Assembly (NCBI RefSeq): GCF_033118175.1
Contig: NC_083711.1
Coordinates: forward strand, 41,116,001-41,180,000
Direction: 5' to 3'
DNA from: Dama dama
Lineage: Eukaryota > Chordata > Mammalia > Artiodactyla > Cervidae
DNA: 64,000 nucleotides
This document shows positions 34,974 to 47,706 of this stretch, piece by piece. The notes under the pieces are model-generated. The model was not told the DNA's origin, searched no databases, and saw only the letters and a program-made list of their open reading frames with translations. Position 1 is the stretch's first letter. The number at the start of each line of letters is the position of its first letter. Made by a program: the position numbers and the translations under genes.

Positions 34974-35097
34974 TGTGTTTAGTCGCTAAATTGTGTCTGA
35001 CTCTTTTGCAACCCCATGGACTATAGCCCATCAGGCTCCTCTGTTCATGGGATTTTCCAGGCAAGAATACTGAAGTGGGTTGCCATTTCCTTCTCTT
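34974..35097 (-). mobile_element. Partial Bov SINE with target-site duplication
   Basis: TTTAGTCGCTAAATTGTGTC through GTGGGTTGCCATTTCCTTCT, reverse complement, without the tRNA-like head. Flanks TTGCTGTAGTTTTG and TTGCCATAGTTTGG (from about 34962 and 35096) look like an eroded duplication. Confidence 0.9.
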
Positions 35098-35107
35098 GCC
35101 ATAGTTT

Positions 35108-35787
35108 GGTCCTCTGCGATTCATATTTATATCACTATTATTAAAATTATAAAGTGAATCAGTAATCTTGGAATTTTCTATTCAAATACATTTAAAGGCT
35201 CGACATAGTCCATTGAATATACCTCTATGTCCTTTCCCTTTTAGAGTCTGGCTCTAAAACTCATAACCCTTGTTTCAGATATTCCTATACCCACATCTTA
35301 TATTTCAGTCAGTTAAGCTGATTTCCCTTCTATCAATATGTTTTCAGTGTCTCTGCATCCTTTTGCTCAGGCCAAACTTTCTGAAGGAGTAACACCACCG
35401 CCGAAAACAGCTTGCCTGCCGCTTCTCACCTGTTCGTCAGAATTCTGCACATCCCTCCTAATTCAGATTAAATGGGATGTTCTTTAGAAAGATTCCCTTA
35501 TGATCCTGAGGAAAAGCGACTCCTTTTTCTTCTCTAAATGTCCACGTCAGACCATATATACACTGATACACACATATAAGTACATACACATGCACACGCA
35601 TGCATATTCTGGTGGTGATGGTACTGTGTCTTAGTTTTAGCCTCTCTCCACGCACATTTACTAACTAGATTACTAGCTAATATGTAGTATTTTTGTTTCC
35701 ATCATCTCTGTTACCTAGGGAATATCTAGGATAATGAAAGGAATCTCTCAATCCTTCTTTTTTTGGATGGGGTTACTGTGCCACAGC
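35108..35787. other. Unassigned spacer with CA-rich run
   Basis: ACACATATAAGTACATACAC and GCACACGCATGC form a purine/pyrimidine alternating run at about 35570-35607. No gene recognised. Confidence 0.5.
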
Positions 35788-35920
35788 TGGAGAAGGAAAT
35801 GGCAACCCGCTCCAGTGTTCTTGCCTGGAGAATCCCAGGGACAGGGGAGCCTGGTGGGCTGCCGTCTATGGTGTCACACAGAGTTGGACACGACTAAAGT
35901 GACTTAGCAGCAGCAGAAGC
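35788..35920 (+). mobile_element. Headless Bov SINE with 13-bp target-site duplication
   Basis: GGAGAAGGAAATGGCAACCC, GGGCTGCCGTCTATGGTGTC and AAGTGACTTAGCAGCAGCAG. Direct repeat ACTGTGCCACAGC (35775-35787) against ACTCTGCCACAGC (35921-35933), one mismatch. GGGCTGCCGTCTATG is typical of Bov-A2 monomers. Confidence 0.94.
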
Positions 35921-36199
35921 ACTCTGCCACAGCAATGGATATTTTCAAATGAAGCTAAGAAGTAGACGGAAGGAGTCATCTGGTAGTAGAGATGTCACAT
36001 GAGGAACTTGGCATGCTGGTGCTAGGAGTGGGGAGAGGAAGACAGAAGGAAGAGTGTCCGAGCAAAAACAGCGGGGGCACAGCGAATGCAAGCCTATGTA
36101 TATGTAAGTGATACTATTTCACATTCGTGGCTAACGGTAACTGCACCTTTAGAGAAACAGTGATTAAAAAAAAAGCTACATGGTCACTTTGAGAAAGAG

Positions 36200-36995
36200 G
36201 AAGAACACTGTGTTTCCAAATGAAAAGGCTTGCCTTGTAGTCCTCTCTTCACAAATGTTCTGGACTGCTCTGATTGCACGTTTTTGCTCACAGAATTGTG
36301 ACATCATTCCTTTCGAAAACATTCAGGTGTCCCCCATGACTTCCTAAATCAGTTGCAAGTTCTGTAGTTTATCTTAAGATCTTCTGTGATCTTTTGACCT
36401 TTTGCCACCTTTCAAAGTTCTTTTTTGCTGTATGTGTGTGTGTTAGTCGCTCAGTCGTGTCCAACTCTTTGCGACCCCAGACTGTAGCCCATCAGGCTCC
36501 TCTGTCCATGATACTCTCCCGGCAAGAATACTGGAGTGGGTTGCCGTTTCCTCCTCCAGGGGATCTTCCCGACCCAGGGACTGAACCCACATCTCCCGTA
36601 TTACAGTCAGATTCTTTACCGTCTGAGTCACCAGGGAATATTGAAAGCTTTGCCAAACCAGATTGCTCCCGTTTTGAACAAATTGCCTGGGCTTTCCAGT
36701 GTCACACTGTTCTTACATGCTTTGCTCTGATTGGAATACACTGCCACCTAACCAGTTCTCATTTCCTACCACATCCGTCTCTACTTATGTATTGAACTGC
36801 AACTTATGCTTCAAAACATTATTGAAAAATCCATTTTTAATGAAAATTTTCCAGATACCTAGCATTATTTTAAAAAATGTATTTCTTCATTACGTACTCT
36901 AATTTCAATAATGTATAGAAATTATATTCTGTTTTCTGTTTATATACTTCTTATGCTCTTTATTAGTCTACAAATTTCTGACATGGAGTATGCAT
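36200..36995 (+). mobile_element. L2 LINE relic, split by a Bov-tA
   Basis: Before the SINE: ATGACTTCCTAAATCAGTTGC and GATCTTCTGTGATCTTTTGA. After it: GTCACACTGTTCTTACATGC, TTTGCTCTGATTGGAATACA, TTTCTGTTTATATACTTCTT and AGTCTACAAATTTCTGACAT. The order fits the L2 3' region (CTTTGCTCATGCTGTTCCCT, TGGAATGCCCT, ... CTGTAAGCTCC). Diverged. Confidence 0.62.
36433..36637 (-). mobile_element. Bov-tA SINE inside L2 relic
   Basis: TTAGTCGCTCAGTCGTGTCC, GGAGTGGGTTGCCGTTTCCT and CCGTCTGAGTCACCAGGGAA, reverse complement, well preserved. A short (TG)n lies at the tail side. Confidence 0.95.
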
Positions 36996-39540
36996 TTTAA
37001 AATATTGCACATGAATGAGACAAATATATTCCAGGAATTTACACATGAATGATAGGGGCTGGTTTAATGGGTAAAGTCAAAATAAAGTTAGCAAAGTGGA
37101 AACTCATATTTTTATGTGATATGGTAGAAAATGTAATTTCACATAAATTAAATTGAGAAGTTAGTATGGAGTATGGTAATCTGGTCTTTACAACAAAAGC
37201 ATCAGTTGGTGAATTTCACAGTTAACAAAGGTTGACAAATATCAGGAAACCAAAAGCATAAAGAGACATCTTCAGAGAGGCATCTTAATCTAACATTTTG
37301 TTATAAGAAAATAACCTACGAAAAGGACAGCTTTTAGGTTTTTGCTCAGGAATTTCAGTTGCTAATTAATTCTGGTTCCCAGAAAAAAACCCTTAATGAG
37401 AGTGGGTAACTAAAATTCTTGATGGAAGTATATCTTGAGTTCTCTATCAAAGGGCCATTGCTAAATTCCTACTCATTAAGACCTTAATTCTCCTCCCCCT
37501 CAGCTCTCTATGATTTCTCTATCTAGTCTCAATTTGACCACTCTATTCAATGAAGAAAATGCATTTATCTGAAACCTACACTTCCCCCCAAAATTATCAT
37601 TCCTCTCTTTTCCAAAAAAACAAAAACAAAACCAGGCCAGGTTATTTTTAAGATTACATTAAAAGACAAAATCAAAATTCAAGAAAAAAGTTAGAGACAT
37701 ATAAAATACATATAAAATCTAATAGAAATAATAGGAGTCATTTTAGGTGACACTCCTCTTTGAAAATTCTTGTTTGTTCAGTTAGGTCAGATTTCACATT
37801 CAGTATTCCATTTTCAGTTCCAGTCCACCTTTCAATTTCTATTTTGTAATTGAGATATGCTCATTAACAGTCAACCTTGTATATGGTATGTGATTTGGTA
37901 TAATAATCTCAAAAATAATAGAATATTCTGCCATAATCTCTAGCAGAGATTACTATAGCACACACATACGATTTTATAAATTAGACATGGTAAGGAGAGT
38001 TAAACATCATCAGGAAAATGTTAAGTCAATATTCTTTCCAAGTCATTCAGTCCAAAAAAAAAAAAAAAAAAAAAGCTGTGTTTTAAACAAAATTGTTTTA
38101 ACCTTTAAATTCAATGGATAATGAATAACATTCAGAATTTAAATAATGTATAAATTATTATGCATAAATTATTATACATAAGTTTGGAATGAATGCAATG
38201 GATGTAATATAATGCCACTTACAGTAGAGAACAACAAAAAGTGAAATGAATGACCTTATTTCAACTAATAGCTCATTGTACATATTGGGAGAAATTTCGG
38301 TCCTCCCTCATTTGAACTTTTCTACAATAGCTGATGAAATAAGAATAATTCAGCCCTTTCCATGAGCTTCTCAACAACAAAATTCTGTCAGTATTCTCTC
38401 TGCCGAAGTGCTATAATTAGAGCTTGCTGGAAGCAAAATTACAGTGATAAATAATTATATTTTCTCTACTAACAACACATGTGGGAATACAATGGAGATA
38501 AACACAATGAGAAAGAGAGAGACAGAGCATTCTTTCTGCCTAACATCTTTGATAAAAAGCTGCACCAGAGACAGGCTATGAACTTAGTATGCAAGTGGTA
38601 ACTCATTCTCATGAGCCCAGAACTCCCCAGTTTGTCAATGTCGAGAGAAAAAGAGTCCTTGGCATTCTTCAGAAATCACTGACAGTGCCAGGTAAAATGC
38701 TCTTCCACAGGTTATTATGGGTCAGTCTAAGAATCTCTTTATGCTCTTTTTCTGTCACTTTGCAATTTTCTCTACAAGTTTTTAGTTTTCCTTCTTGGCA
38801 CATCATGATTAAACAAACATTGGAATTGCCAAATAAACACAGGTGGATTAGCTGTGCAAACATGACCTACAAATGACATGGAAGATGTACGCCATAGAAA
38901 GTGCTTTTCTATAGAATAATAGACAAAGGTTGAATTGACAGTTGTAGAAAATTTTTCTTTTGCCAAAATTTCCCAGAGCAATCATATTATGGAAATTGAA
39001 GCTTTCCCCACCCCACCCCCACCCCCAAAAAGGAGTGTGATGCCTGCTCACACAGGATGCCCTCTCCTCACGAAGATCCTTTAATCTCTACTGGATCTAT
39101 CCAGTGCTTCATCTCTTCCTCACTCTGTTCTCTAATATAGTGAGGTATCCAGAAAGCCCGTCTAGCCTAAAACATCATCCAGTTCAGCTCTGTCTGGGGA
39201 AGTTGGTAGAGCTGAAAGTTTGGGGTTCAAGGTGGGTCTAACTTCTTGAAGAATTAGAGATTGAACAGAAAAATAAATAAATAAATTACCAGATATGTTG
39301 TTTTAAAAACGCAGATCATCCTTTAAATCTCTAGGTTGGTTGAGAAAGCTTCTCCTGCAGATGTAAGCATTAGCCTTACATGGAAATAGTCAGTTCAGTA
39401 AGGACTATCTGTGCATGTTGATGAGGTGAAAACCAGATAGGCTTATAATATCCTCCCTATTTGTTTTGAAGAGCCATTGTGTGGGGCAGGCAGGATAGAA
39501 AAAAGCAGAGAATGGGGTAATATGATGTAAGCTGTATTAC
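36996..39540. other. Unassigned 2.5-kb stretch
   Basis: A 21-bp A run (38054-38074), an AT palindrome-like block (AAATTATTATGCATAAATTATTATACATAA, about 38153-38182), and CCCCACCCCCACCCCC (about 39008-39025). Frame 38589-38876 (95 aa) has no recognised motif. Confidence 0.5.
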
Positions 39541-39735
39541 TGGACTTGTGGCTCAGCCAGTAAAGAATCCTCCTGCAATGGGGAGACCTGGGTTTGATGC
39601 CTGGGTTGGGAAGATCCCCTGGAGAAGGGAAAGGCTACCCACTTCAGAATTTTGGCCTGGAGAATGCCATGGACTGTATAGTCCACAGGGTCGCAAAGAG
39701 TCAGACATGACTGAGTGACTTTTACTTTCACTTCA
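39541..39735 (+). mobile_element. Bov-tA SINE
   Basis: Head TTGTGGCTCAGCCAGTAAAG, body ATCCCCTGGAGAAGGGAAAG, then CCATGGACTGTATAGTCCAC (the TATAGTCC variant) and CTGAGTGACTTTTACTTTCA. The CTGTATAGTCC variant recurs at 57124-57282. Confidence 0.95.
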
Positions 39736-40467
39736 TGGAAATTTTATATGAAACTAAAAGAACACAGTATTTTGTGACCTACTTTATATAAAACAGCCTT
39801 CCACGTATCTTCCCCAAGAAGTTGACTCTTATAGCTTTTAGTGCTCTTTTCCATGAACCATACACTTAAAGTTAAGTAGAGTCCTATGATTTCTGAGATC
39901 CAGTTCCCCCAACAGTTTCCCAATAGTAGTCTAGTTATTCCCACAGAACCTTTTCTCTCCATGGTTTTGCTCCATGTGAGTAGATATTATAATTCCCAAA
40001 CAAACAAAAACAAATCTATTTGTTGTCAGTTATTTTCAGCCTATTTAGCATTGCAGTGATTGCTCTGTACTTTGGACAAATAGCCTCTGGAAGTTTGAAT
40101 AAGTGAGGGCATTATGGTTTTTCTTCCACAATCTGGCCACCAGGCAGTCATTGACAATGAGAAAGTGTTGGATTAAATGCTTCTCAGAATCTAAGAGCAC
40201 ATGGGTACATAAAGCAATTCAATCTCTTCCTGTAGCATGGGGAAGGTCCACTATCTTCCCTCCAGTGCTCCAAGGTGGATGATGCCTTTCTGTTCCGAGG
40301 GTTGAGACAGCACATATTGTCATTTGGTTAGGCTACAGAAGCAGCCAAGGGCCAACTACAGGTCCTTAGTTCACATTAACTAAAGGATCTAGATTTTGAC
40401 CCTTGCATGAAAAATGTAGGCCTTTCACATAAGAGTGAGGCTATGTCACCTCTGTAAATTGTTGTTG
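39736..40467. other. Unassigned spacer
   Basis: Mixed-complexity sequence. No repeat family or exon recognised. Confidence 0.5.
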
Positions 40468-43112
40468 TTCAGTCACTAAGTCATGTCTGACTCTTGGCAA
40501 CCCCATGGACTGCAGCATGCCAGGCTCCTCTGCTCTCCACTATCTCCTAGAGTTTGCTCAATTTCATGTTCATTGAGTGGGTGATAAGAGCTAACCATAT
40601 CATCATCTGCTGTCTTCCTCTCCTATTGCCTTCAGTCTTTCCCAGCGTTGGGGTCTTTTCCAATGGGTCAGTTCTTTGCAGAAGGGGACCCAGGGTATTG
40701 GGAGCTTCAGCTTCAACAACGGTCCTGCCAATGAACATTCAGGATTGAATATTAACTGGCTTGAACTCCTTTCTGTCCAAGGTACTCTCAAGAGTCTTCT
40801 CCCGACCCACTATTCGAAATCATTAATTCTTCAGTACTCAGCCTGCTTTATGGTCCAACTCTCACATCCATATGTGACTGCTGGAAAAACTATAGTTTTA
40901 ACTATATGGACCTTTGATGGCAAAGTGACATCTCTGATTTTTAATATGCTGTTTAAGTTTGTCACAGCTTTCTTTTCAAGAAGCAAGCTTCTTTTAATTT
41001 CATGGCTGCAGTCACTGTCCAAAGTGATTTTGGAACCCAAGAAAATAAAATCTGTCACTGCTTCTACTTTTCTTCCTTCTATTTGGCATAAGTGATGCAT
41101 CCAGAGCCATGATCCTAGTTCTTTGAATGGTGAGTTTGAAGGCAGCTTTTTCACCCTCATCAAAAGGCTCTTTAGTTCCTCTTCAATTTCTGCCACTAGA
41201 GTGGTATCATCTGCATATCTTAGGTTGTTGATATTTCTCCTGGCCATCTTGATTCCAGCTTGTAATTCTTCCAGCCCAGCATTTCGCATGATGTACTCTG
41301 CATATAAGGTAAATAAGCAGGGTGACAATATACAGCCTTATCGTACTCCTTTCCCAGCTTTGAACCAGTCAGTTGTTCCATGCCCAGTTCTAACTGTTGT
41401 TTCTTGACCAGCATACAGGTTTCTCAGAAAACAGAAATATCCAGTTTGCTGTGATTCACACAGTCAAAGACTTTAGTAGTAAATGAAACAAAAATAGATG
41501 TTATACAGGAACTCGCTTACTGTTTCCATGATCCAATGAATGTTGGCAATTTGATCTCTGGTTCCTCTGCCTCTTCAAAACCCAGGTTGTACCTCTGGAA
41601 TTTCTTGGTTCATGTACTACTGAAACCTAGCTTGAAGTATTTTGAGCATAATTTTGCTGGCATTTGAAATGAGCACAATTGTACAGTAGTTTGAATATTC
41701 TTTGGTATTGCCCTTCATTGAGATTGGAATGAAAATTGACCTTTTCCAGTCCAGTAGTCATTACTGAGATTTCCCAATTTGCTAATATATTAAGTGCAAC
41801 ACTTTAACAGCATTATCTTTTGGGATTTTAAATAGCCCTTCTGGAATTCCATCACCCCCGTTAGTTTTGTTTATACTAATGCTTCCTAAGGTGCACTTAA
41901 GTTAACATTCCAGGATGTCCGGATCTAGGTAAGTGATCATACCATCGTGGTTACCTGGGTCATTAAGACCTTCTCTGTATAGCTCTTCTGTGTGTTATTG
42001 CCACTTCTTATAAATCTCTTCTGCTTCTGTTAGGTCCTTACTGTTTCTGTCCTTTATCATGCCCATCCTTGCATGTAATTTTTCCTTGATATCTCCAGTT
42101 TTCCTGAAGAGGTCTCTAGTGTTTACCATTTTATTGTTTCCCTCTATTTCTTCACATTGTCCATCTAAAAAGGCCTTCTTTTCTCTCCTTGCTCATCTCT
42201 GGAACTCTGCGTTCAGTTGGATATATCTTTCCCATTGTCCTCTGCCTTTCACTTCTCTTCTTTCCTCAGCTATTTGTAAAGCCTCCTCAGACAACCACTT
42301 TTGCCTTCTTGCATTTCATTTTCTTTAGGATGGTTTTGGTCACCATCTCCTGTACATTTCCACTGTATAAGCATAAGGGATTTGATTTAGATCATACCTG
42401 GATGACCTAGTGGTTTTCCCTACTTTGTTCAAGTTAAGACTGAATTTTGCAATAAGGAGCTCATGATTTGAACCACAGACAGCTCCAGGTCTTGTTTTTG
42501 CTGACTGTTTAGAGCTTCTCCATCTTTGGCTACAAAGGCCATAATCATTCTGATTTTGGTATTGATCATCTAGGGATGTCCATGTTTAGAGCTGTCTCTT
42601 GGGTTGTTGGAAAAGTGTGTTTTCTCTAAACAGTGTGTTTTCTTGACAAAACTTTTAGCCTTTGCCTCATTTTGTAGTCAAGCCCAAACTTGCTTGGTAT
42701 TCTGAGTATCACCTGGGTTCCTACTTTTGCATTCCAATCCCCTATGATGAAAAGCATATATCTTTTTTGGTGTTGTTTCTAGCAGTTGTTGTAGGTCTTC
42801 AGAGAACCAGTCAACTTCAGCTTCTTCAGCATCATTGGTTGACACATAGACTTGGATTACTGTGATTTTTAATAGCTTGGCTTGGAAACAAACTGAGGTC
42901 ATTTAGTCATTTTGCCTTTTCATACTCTCTATAGCATTCCCCAGGGAAGAATACTGGAGTGGGTTGCCACTTCCTTCTCCAGTGGACCAGGTTTTGTCAA
43001 AACTCTTCACTATGGCCCTTCTGGCTTGGGTTCCCCTGCATGGCATGTTCACAACTTCATTGAATTATGCAAGCCCCTTTGCCATGACAAGCCTGTGATG
43101 CATGAAGGGGAT
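40468..43112 (-). mobile_element. Long BovB copy with deletions
   Basis: Minus strand from the 5' segment (GCAAGCCCCTTTGCCATGAC near 43075) to the 3' end (TTCAGTCACTAAG near 40468). Minus-strand frame 40831-41328 retains 165 residues, including LYAEYIMRNAGLEE, NNLRYADDTTLVAEIEEELK (YADD at 41206-41217) and FIFLGSKIT. The stretch joining the EN and RT domains is shortened (near 42340-42420), and stops and frameshifts occur throughout. About 2.65 kb against 3.2 kb for the complete element. Confidence 0.95.
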
Positions 43113-43654
43113 CTCCCTAAATACTTGTCTTGAGTACTATCATTTTCATCAGTGGACAATTATTTCTACTATCTCTTGGAGCCAGCAACATTGGATTGAT
43201 GTACTTGGACCTTCTGAAAGCTCTATTCTGAATCTTTTCATTTTCTCAGTGATGTAAGAAGCAAGGGCATCTGCTGGAAGTGAAGGCGAGTAAGAAGTAT
43301 TGGAGGGTTAGGAAATAAGAGGAGTATGAAGTCTTTAAGGAGATAGAAGAATGGGAAGATTAGAAAGTGTAGTTTTATTAGTTTACAGTATCAGGAGCCC
43401 ATTTATAGTTCCTGGTCATGGTTTCAAGGTTGATCACCTTTGAGACACAATTTTCCCATGAAAATTCAACTATTTGCAAATGTGGAATAGGCAAAAAATT
43501 GGATATAAGTGGAGTTAGGATTGCACCTCATGGTTTATGCTTAAGTATTTTCAAAGAAAACAACACAAAGATTAAAAAAAAAGTTTGCGTTGCAAACTGT
43601 GTACTTCCACGATCAAGTTTTGTGAGGTTCATTGTTACTTATCCAAATTAATAG
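43113..43654. other. Unassigned spacer
   Basis: No gene. 43113-43300 may still include a little 5' BovB sequence; the rest is unassigned. Confidence 0.45.
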
Positions 43655-44415
43655 TCTCAGAGATTCTAAATAGAACATGTCTTCATGGCCAGCTTGTCTA
43701 AACTAGCTTCTTGTTATTCCCACTCTCTTCCTTATCCAACAAAACACTTATTACAATTAAAAACTAGTCTATTTCTTGATTCACTTTGTCACTCTCTTTC
43801 TTTGGACTTTTATGCCCCAAACATCAGGGAACATGTATTAGTTTTTGTTCAACATTCTATTCTCAGTGCGTAACACAATGTCAACAAAGGTCCATCTGGT
43901 CAAAGCTATGGTTTTCCCAGTAGTCACATATAGATGTGAGAGTTGGACTATAAAGAAAGTTGAGCATCAAAGAACTGATGCTTTTGAACTATGGTGTTGG
44001 AGAAGACTCTTGAGAGTCCCTTGGACAGCAAGGAGATCCAACCAGTCCATCCTGAAGGAAATCAGTCCTGGATATTCATTGGAAAAACTGATGCTGAAGC
44101 TGAAACTCTAATACTTTGGCCACCTGATGCGACAAACTAACTCATTTGAAAAGACCCTGATGCTGGGAAAGATTGAAGGCAGGAGAAGAAGGCAATGGCA
44201 GAGGATGAGATGATTGGATGGCATCACTGATACTATGGACATAAGCTTGAGTAAGCTCTGGGAGTTGGTGATTGACATGGAGGCCTGGCAAGCTGCAGTC
44301 CATGGGGTCGCAAAGAGTTGAACATGAATAAGCGACTGAATTGAACACAATGTCTGGCACAACATAGTAAATAATCAATATGTACTTATGGACTGAGTAA
44401 GTAAATGAAGGAATA
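43655..44415 (+). mobile_element. L2 LINE 3' end, split by a BovB insertion
   Basis: Across the BovB insert the outer parts read TTCAACATTCTATTCTCAGT, then AACACAATGTCTGGCACAAC ATAGTAAATAATCAATATGT. This is the L2 3' end order (GTGCCTGGCACATAGTAGGC GCTCAATAAAT). Upstream, TTCACTTTGTCACTCTCTTT fits L2 loosely. Recognition depends on joining the two flanks at the target duplication. Confidence 0.72.
43883..44343 (+). mobile_element. BovB 3'-end copy with perfect target-site duplication
   Basis: A 461-bp 5'-truncated insert flanked by AACACAATGTC at 43872-43882 and 44344-44354, identical over 11 bp. The frame to 44111 still reads VHLVKAMVFPVVTYRCESWT and AFELWCWRRLLRVPWT, typical of the region after the BovB RT. 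It ends GCGACTGAATTG. Confidence 0.97.
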
Positions 44416-45087
44416 ACATTAGGAAATAAATTAAGGAAAGAAGGAAACAATCTGGCTGTGGTTTGCATTATATGATTTATTAGGTTTTTTTGAGCCAAGA
44501 AATTCTGTTTTACTACCTTTTCTTGTAACACAACTATACACAGGTTATTGACCGGGGAAGCAAAAAGAACTAGAGCCAGTTTTATCTTCCCTATTACTTC
44601 TCCTTCCTATTTCTCCAAAACAATTCCCAAAAGAATATTGCACAGTCAATCACTCATTCATTTGAAATGAAGCAATTATCTAAATTATGAAGAATCATGG
44701 ACTACAAACTTTTCAGAAACACTAACATATGAATTCACTTTCATTTGAATTTTGAATTTTGATTTAACATAAGCTGACTTGACAGCTCTCTCCTGCTTCA
44801 GCCCCACCCACAGTAGGTTAGGCGATCATTCTTAGTTATTATCCTTGGCAAGGCTTCAAATACAATGCCTGGGTTAAAACTTCGGGTGACTCTACATTGG
44901 CTGCTTCACCTGATGAATAACACTCAGTGTCTTTGGAACTTCTTTTTATACATCCCTACTTGCATTAGCACTTATTTTCATTTCCTATTCTCATTTCTTC
45001 CCCATATGCTCTACAGTTCTCCATTTCTTTTTCTTATCTTCCTGTGAACCTACACTGCTTTGCAGATCTCTGAGTCATGTTCTCTTT
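44416..45087. other. Unassigned spacer
   Basis: AT-rich. A pyrimidine-rich block at about 44935-45050 may be old L2 but is not callable. Confidence 0.45.
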
Positions 45088-45155
45088 TTTAAATTAATTT
45101 ACTTTTTAACTGAAGGAAAATTGCTTTACAATATTCTGTTGACTTCTGCATATCC
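45088..45155 (-). mobile_element. Short L1 3'-tail relic
   Basis: TTTTTTAAATTAATTTACTT TTTAACTGAAGGAAAATTGC TTTACAATATTCTGTTGACT is the reverse complement of the L1 end (GTAAAGCAATTATCCTTCAATTAAAAA type). Confidence 0.65.
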
Positions 45156-45633
45156 TTTCTACCTTTTCTGATATCAAGATCATAGTCTCAGTGTTCTTCC
45201 AATAGTCTTCACCCAAGCCCAACAATAGTCTGCAAGAAGCCCTGCATTCTTATAAATTTAGCATCAACAAAACTCATCTTTTTAAATACACAGATTATTT
45301 TTTATTTAGGTGCAGGGTAAAGCAAGACATAAGGAATAAAGAACTAGCCAGGGACGTTGGCAACAGTCAAGCCATGAATTAAGAGACAAAGACGTATATA
45401 ACCAATTCACTTTTTTATTTGAACTAACCTATCTTCATTAGGATAGAAAATCTCTTCTAATAATCTTTACTAATATAGGAAACTGGACCTTTTGATTGGA
45501 ACATATTTCAATCCATTAAGTGCTTACCAGGATTTGGACAAACCCACTGCCTGGCAAGGAAGTTTGCACTTTCTGCCTTTGGCTTTTTGCTTTATCAATG
45601 AGGCCTAACTTAAAAAAAAAAAAATATGTATGA
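45156..45633. other. Unassigned spacer
   Basis: No repeat family recognised. An A run of about 13 lies at about 45612-45624, just before the next BovB. Confidence 0.5.
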
Positions 45634-45642
45634 GATATTCTT

Positions 45643-47697
45643 CAGCTCAGTTCAGTCACTCAGACATATCTGATCCTTTGCAATCTCATGGACTGCAGCA
45701 CAGCAGGCTTCTCTGTCCATCACTAACACCCTGAGCTTGCTCAAACTCATGTCCACCAAGTCAGTGATGCTATCCAACCATCTCATCCTCTATCATCCCC
45801 TTCTCCTCCTGCCTTCACTCTTTCCCAGCATCAGAGTCTTTTCAAATGAGTCAGTTCTTCACATCAGGTGGGCAAAGGATTGGAGTTTCAGCTTCAGCAT
45901 TAGTCCTTCCAATGAATATTCAGGACTGATTTGTTTTAGGATTGACTGGTTGGATCTCCCTGCTGTCCAAGGGACTCTCGAGAGTCTTCTCCAACACCAC
46001 AGTTCAAAAGCATCAATTCTTTGGTGCTCAACATTTTTGATAGTCCAACTCTCACATCCATACATGACAACTGGAAAAACCATAGTTTTGACTAAAGGTC
46101 CATAGTTTGGACCTTCGTTGGCAAAGTAATGTCTGTGCTTTTTAATATTCTGTATAGGTTGGTCATAGCTTTTCTTCCAAGGAGCAAGTGTCTCTTAATT
46201 TCATGGCTTCAGTCACCATGTGCAGTGATTTTGGAACCCAAAAATTAGTCTCTCACTGTTTCCATTGTTTCTGAATCTATTTGCCATGAAATGATAGGAC
46301 CAGATGCCATGAACTTGGTTTTCTGAATATTGATTAAAGCCCAGATTTTCACTCTCCTCTTTCACTTTCATCAAGAGGTTTTCCAGTTCTTGTTTGCTTT
46401 CTGAAATAAAGGTGGTGTCATCTGCATATCTGAGGTTATTGATATTTCTCCCGGCATTCTTGATTCCAGCTTGTGCTTCATTCATCCCGGCATTTTGTAT
46501 GATGTACTCTGCATATAAGTTAAATAAGCAGGGTGACAGTATCCAGCCTTGCCCTACTCTTTTCCCAATTTGGAACCAGTCTGTTGTTTCATGTCTTGTT
46601 CTAACTGTTGCTTCTTGACCTGCATACATATTTCTTAGGAGGCAAGTAAGGTGGTCTGGTATTCTTATCTCTTGAAGAATTTTCCACGTTTTGTTGTGAT
46701 CCACACAGTCAAAGACTTTGGCACAGTCAATAAAGCAGAAGTAGATGTTTTTCTGGAACTCTATTGCTTTTCTGATGATCCAACAGATGTTGGCAATTTA
46801 ATCTCTGGTTCCTCGGCTTTTCTAAATCAAGCTTAAACATCTGGAAGTTCATGGTTCACCTACTGTTGAAGCCTGGCTTGGAGAATTTTGTACAGTAAGC
46901 TGTTAACATGTGAGATGAGTGAAATTGTGTGGTAGTTTGAACATTCTTTGGCATTGTCATTCTTTTGGATTGGAATGAAAACTGATCTTTTCCAGTCCTG
47001 TGACCACTGCTGAGCTTTCCAAATTTGCTTGCATATGGAGTGCAGCACTTTCACATCATCCTTTAGGATTTGAAATAGCTCAACTGGAATTCCATCACCT
47101 CCACTAGCTTTGTTTGTAGTGATGCTTCCTAAGGCCCATTTGACTTCAGGCTGCAGGATGCCTGGTTCTAGGTGAGTGATCACACCATCATGGTTATCTG
47201 GGTCATTAAGACCTTTTTTGAATAGTTTTTCTGTGTATTCTTGCCACCTCTTCTTAATATCTTCTGCTTCTGTCAGGTCCATACCATTTCTGTCCTTTAT
47301 TGTGCCCAGCTCTGTGTGAAATATTCCCTTGGTATCTCTAATTTTCTTGAAGTGATTTCTAGTCTTTCCCATTCCGTTGTATTCCTCTATTTCTCTGCAT
47401 TGATCACTGAGCAAGTCTTTCTTATCTCTCTTTGCTATTCTTTGGAACTCTGCATTCAGATGGGTATATCTTTCCCTTTCTCCTTTGCCTTTAACATCTC
47501 TTCTTTTCTCAGCTATTTGTAAGGCCTCCTCAGGCAACCTTTTTACCTTTCACATTTCTTTTTCTTGGGAATGGTCTTGATTCCTGCCTCCTGTACAATG
47601 GCACGAACCTCCATCCATAGTTCTTCAGGTACTCTGTCTATCAAATCTAATCCCTTGCATCTATTCCTCACATCCACTCTATAATTGTAAGAGATTT
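45643..47697 (-). mobile_element. Long 5'-truncated BovB with target-site duplication
   Basis: A 2,055-bp minus-strand insert flanked by GATATTCTT at 45634-45642 and 47698-47706. It carries the longest BovB frames in the window: 46860-47537 (225 aa, N-terminal RT side, ending KILQARLQQ), 46213-46704 (163 aa, with LRYADDTTFISES; YADD at 46417-46428) and 45859-46083 (74 aa, CESWTIKNVEHQRIDAFELW). The endonuclease half is missing and frameshifts separate the frames. It looks the least decayed of the long copies. Confidence 0.97.
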
Positions 47698-47706
47698 GAT
47701 ATTCTT

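Noticed and set aside
36394..36795. 133-residue plus-strand frame as a gene
   Set aside because: It crosses an L2 relic and an antisense Bov-tA (36433-36637); the open frame is a chance product of the SINE sequence.
40831..41328. 165-residue frame with YADD as an active reverse transcriptase
   Set aside because: It lies in a BovB with a shortened EN-RT region and many stops; the frame covers only the palm and C-terminal side.
46860..47537. 225-residue minus-strand open frame as a possible host gene
   Set aside because: It is the N-terminal RT side of a 5'-truncated BovB bounded by a 9-bp target duplication; neighbouring BovB frames are offset by frameshifts.
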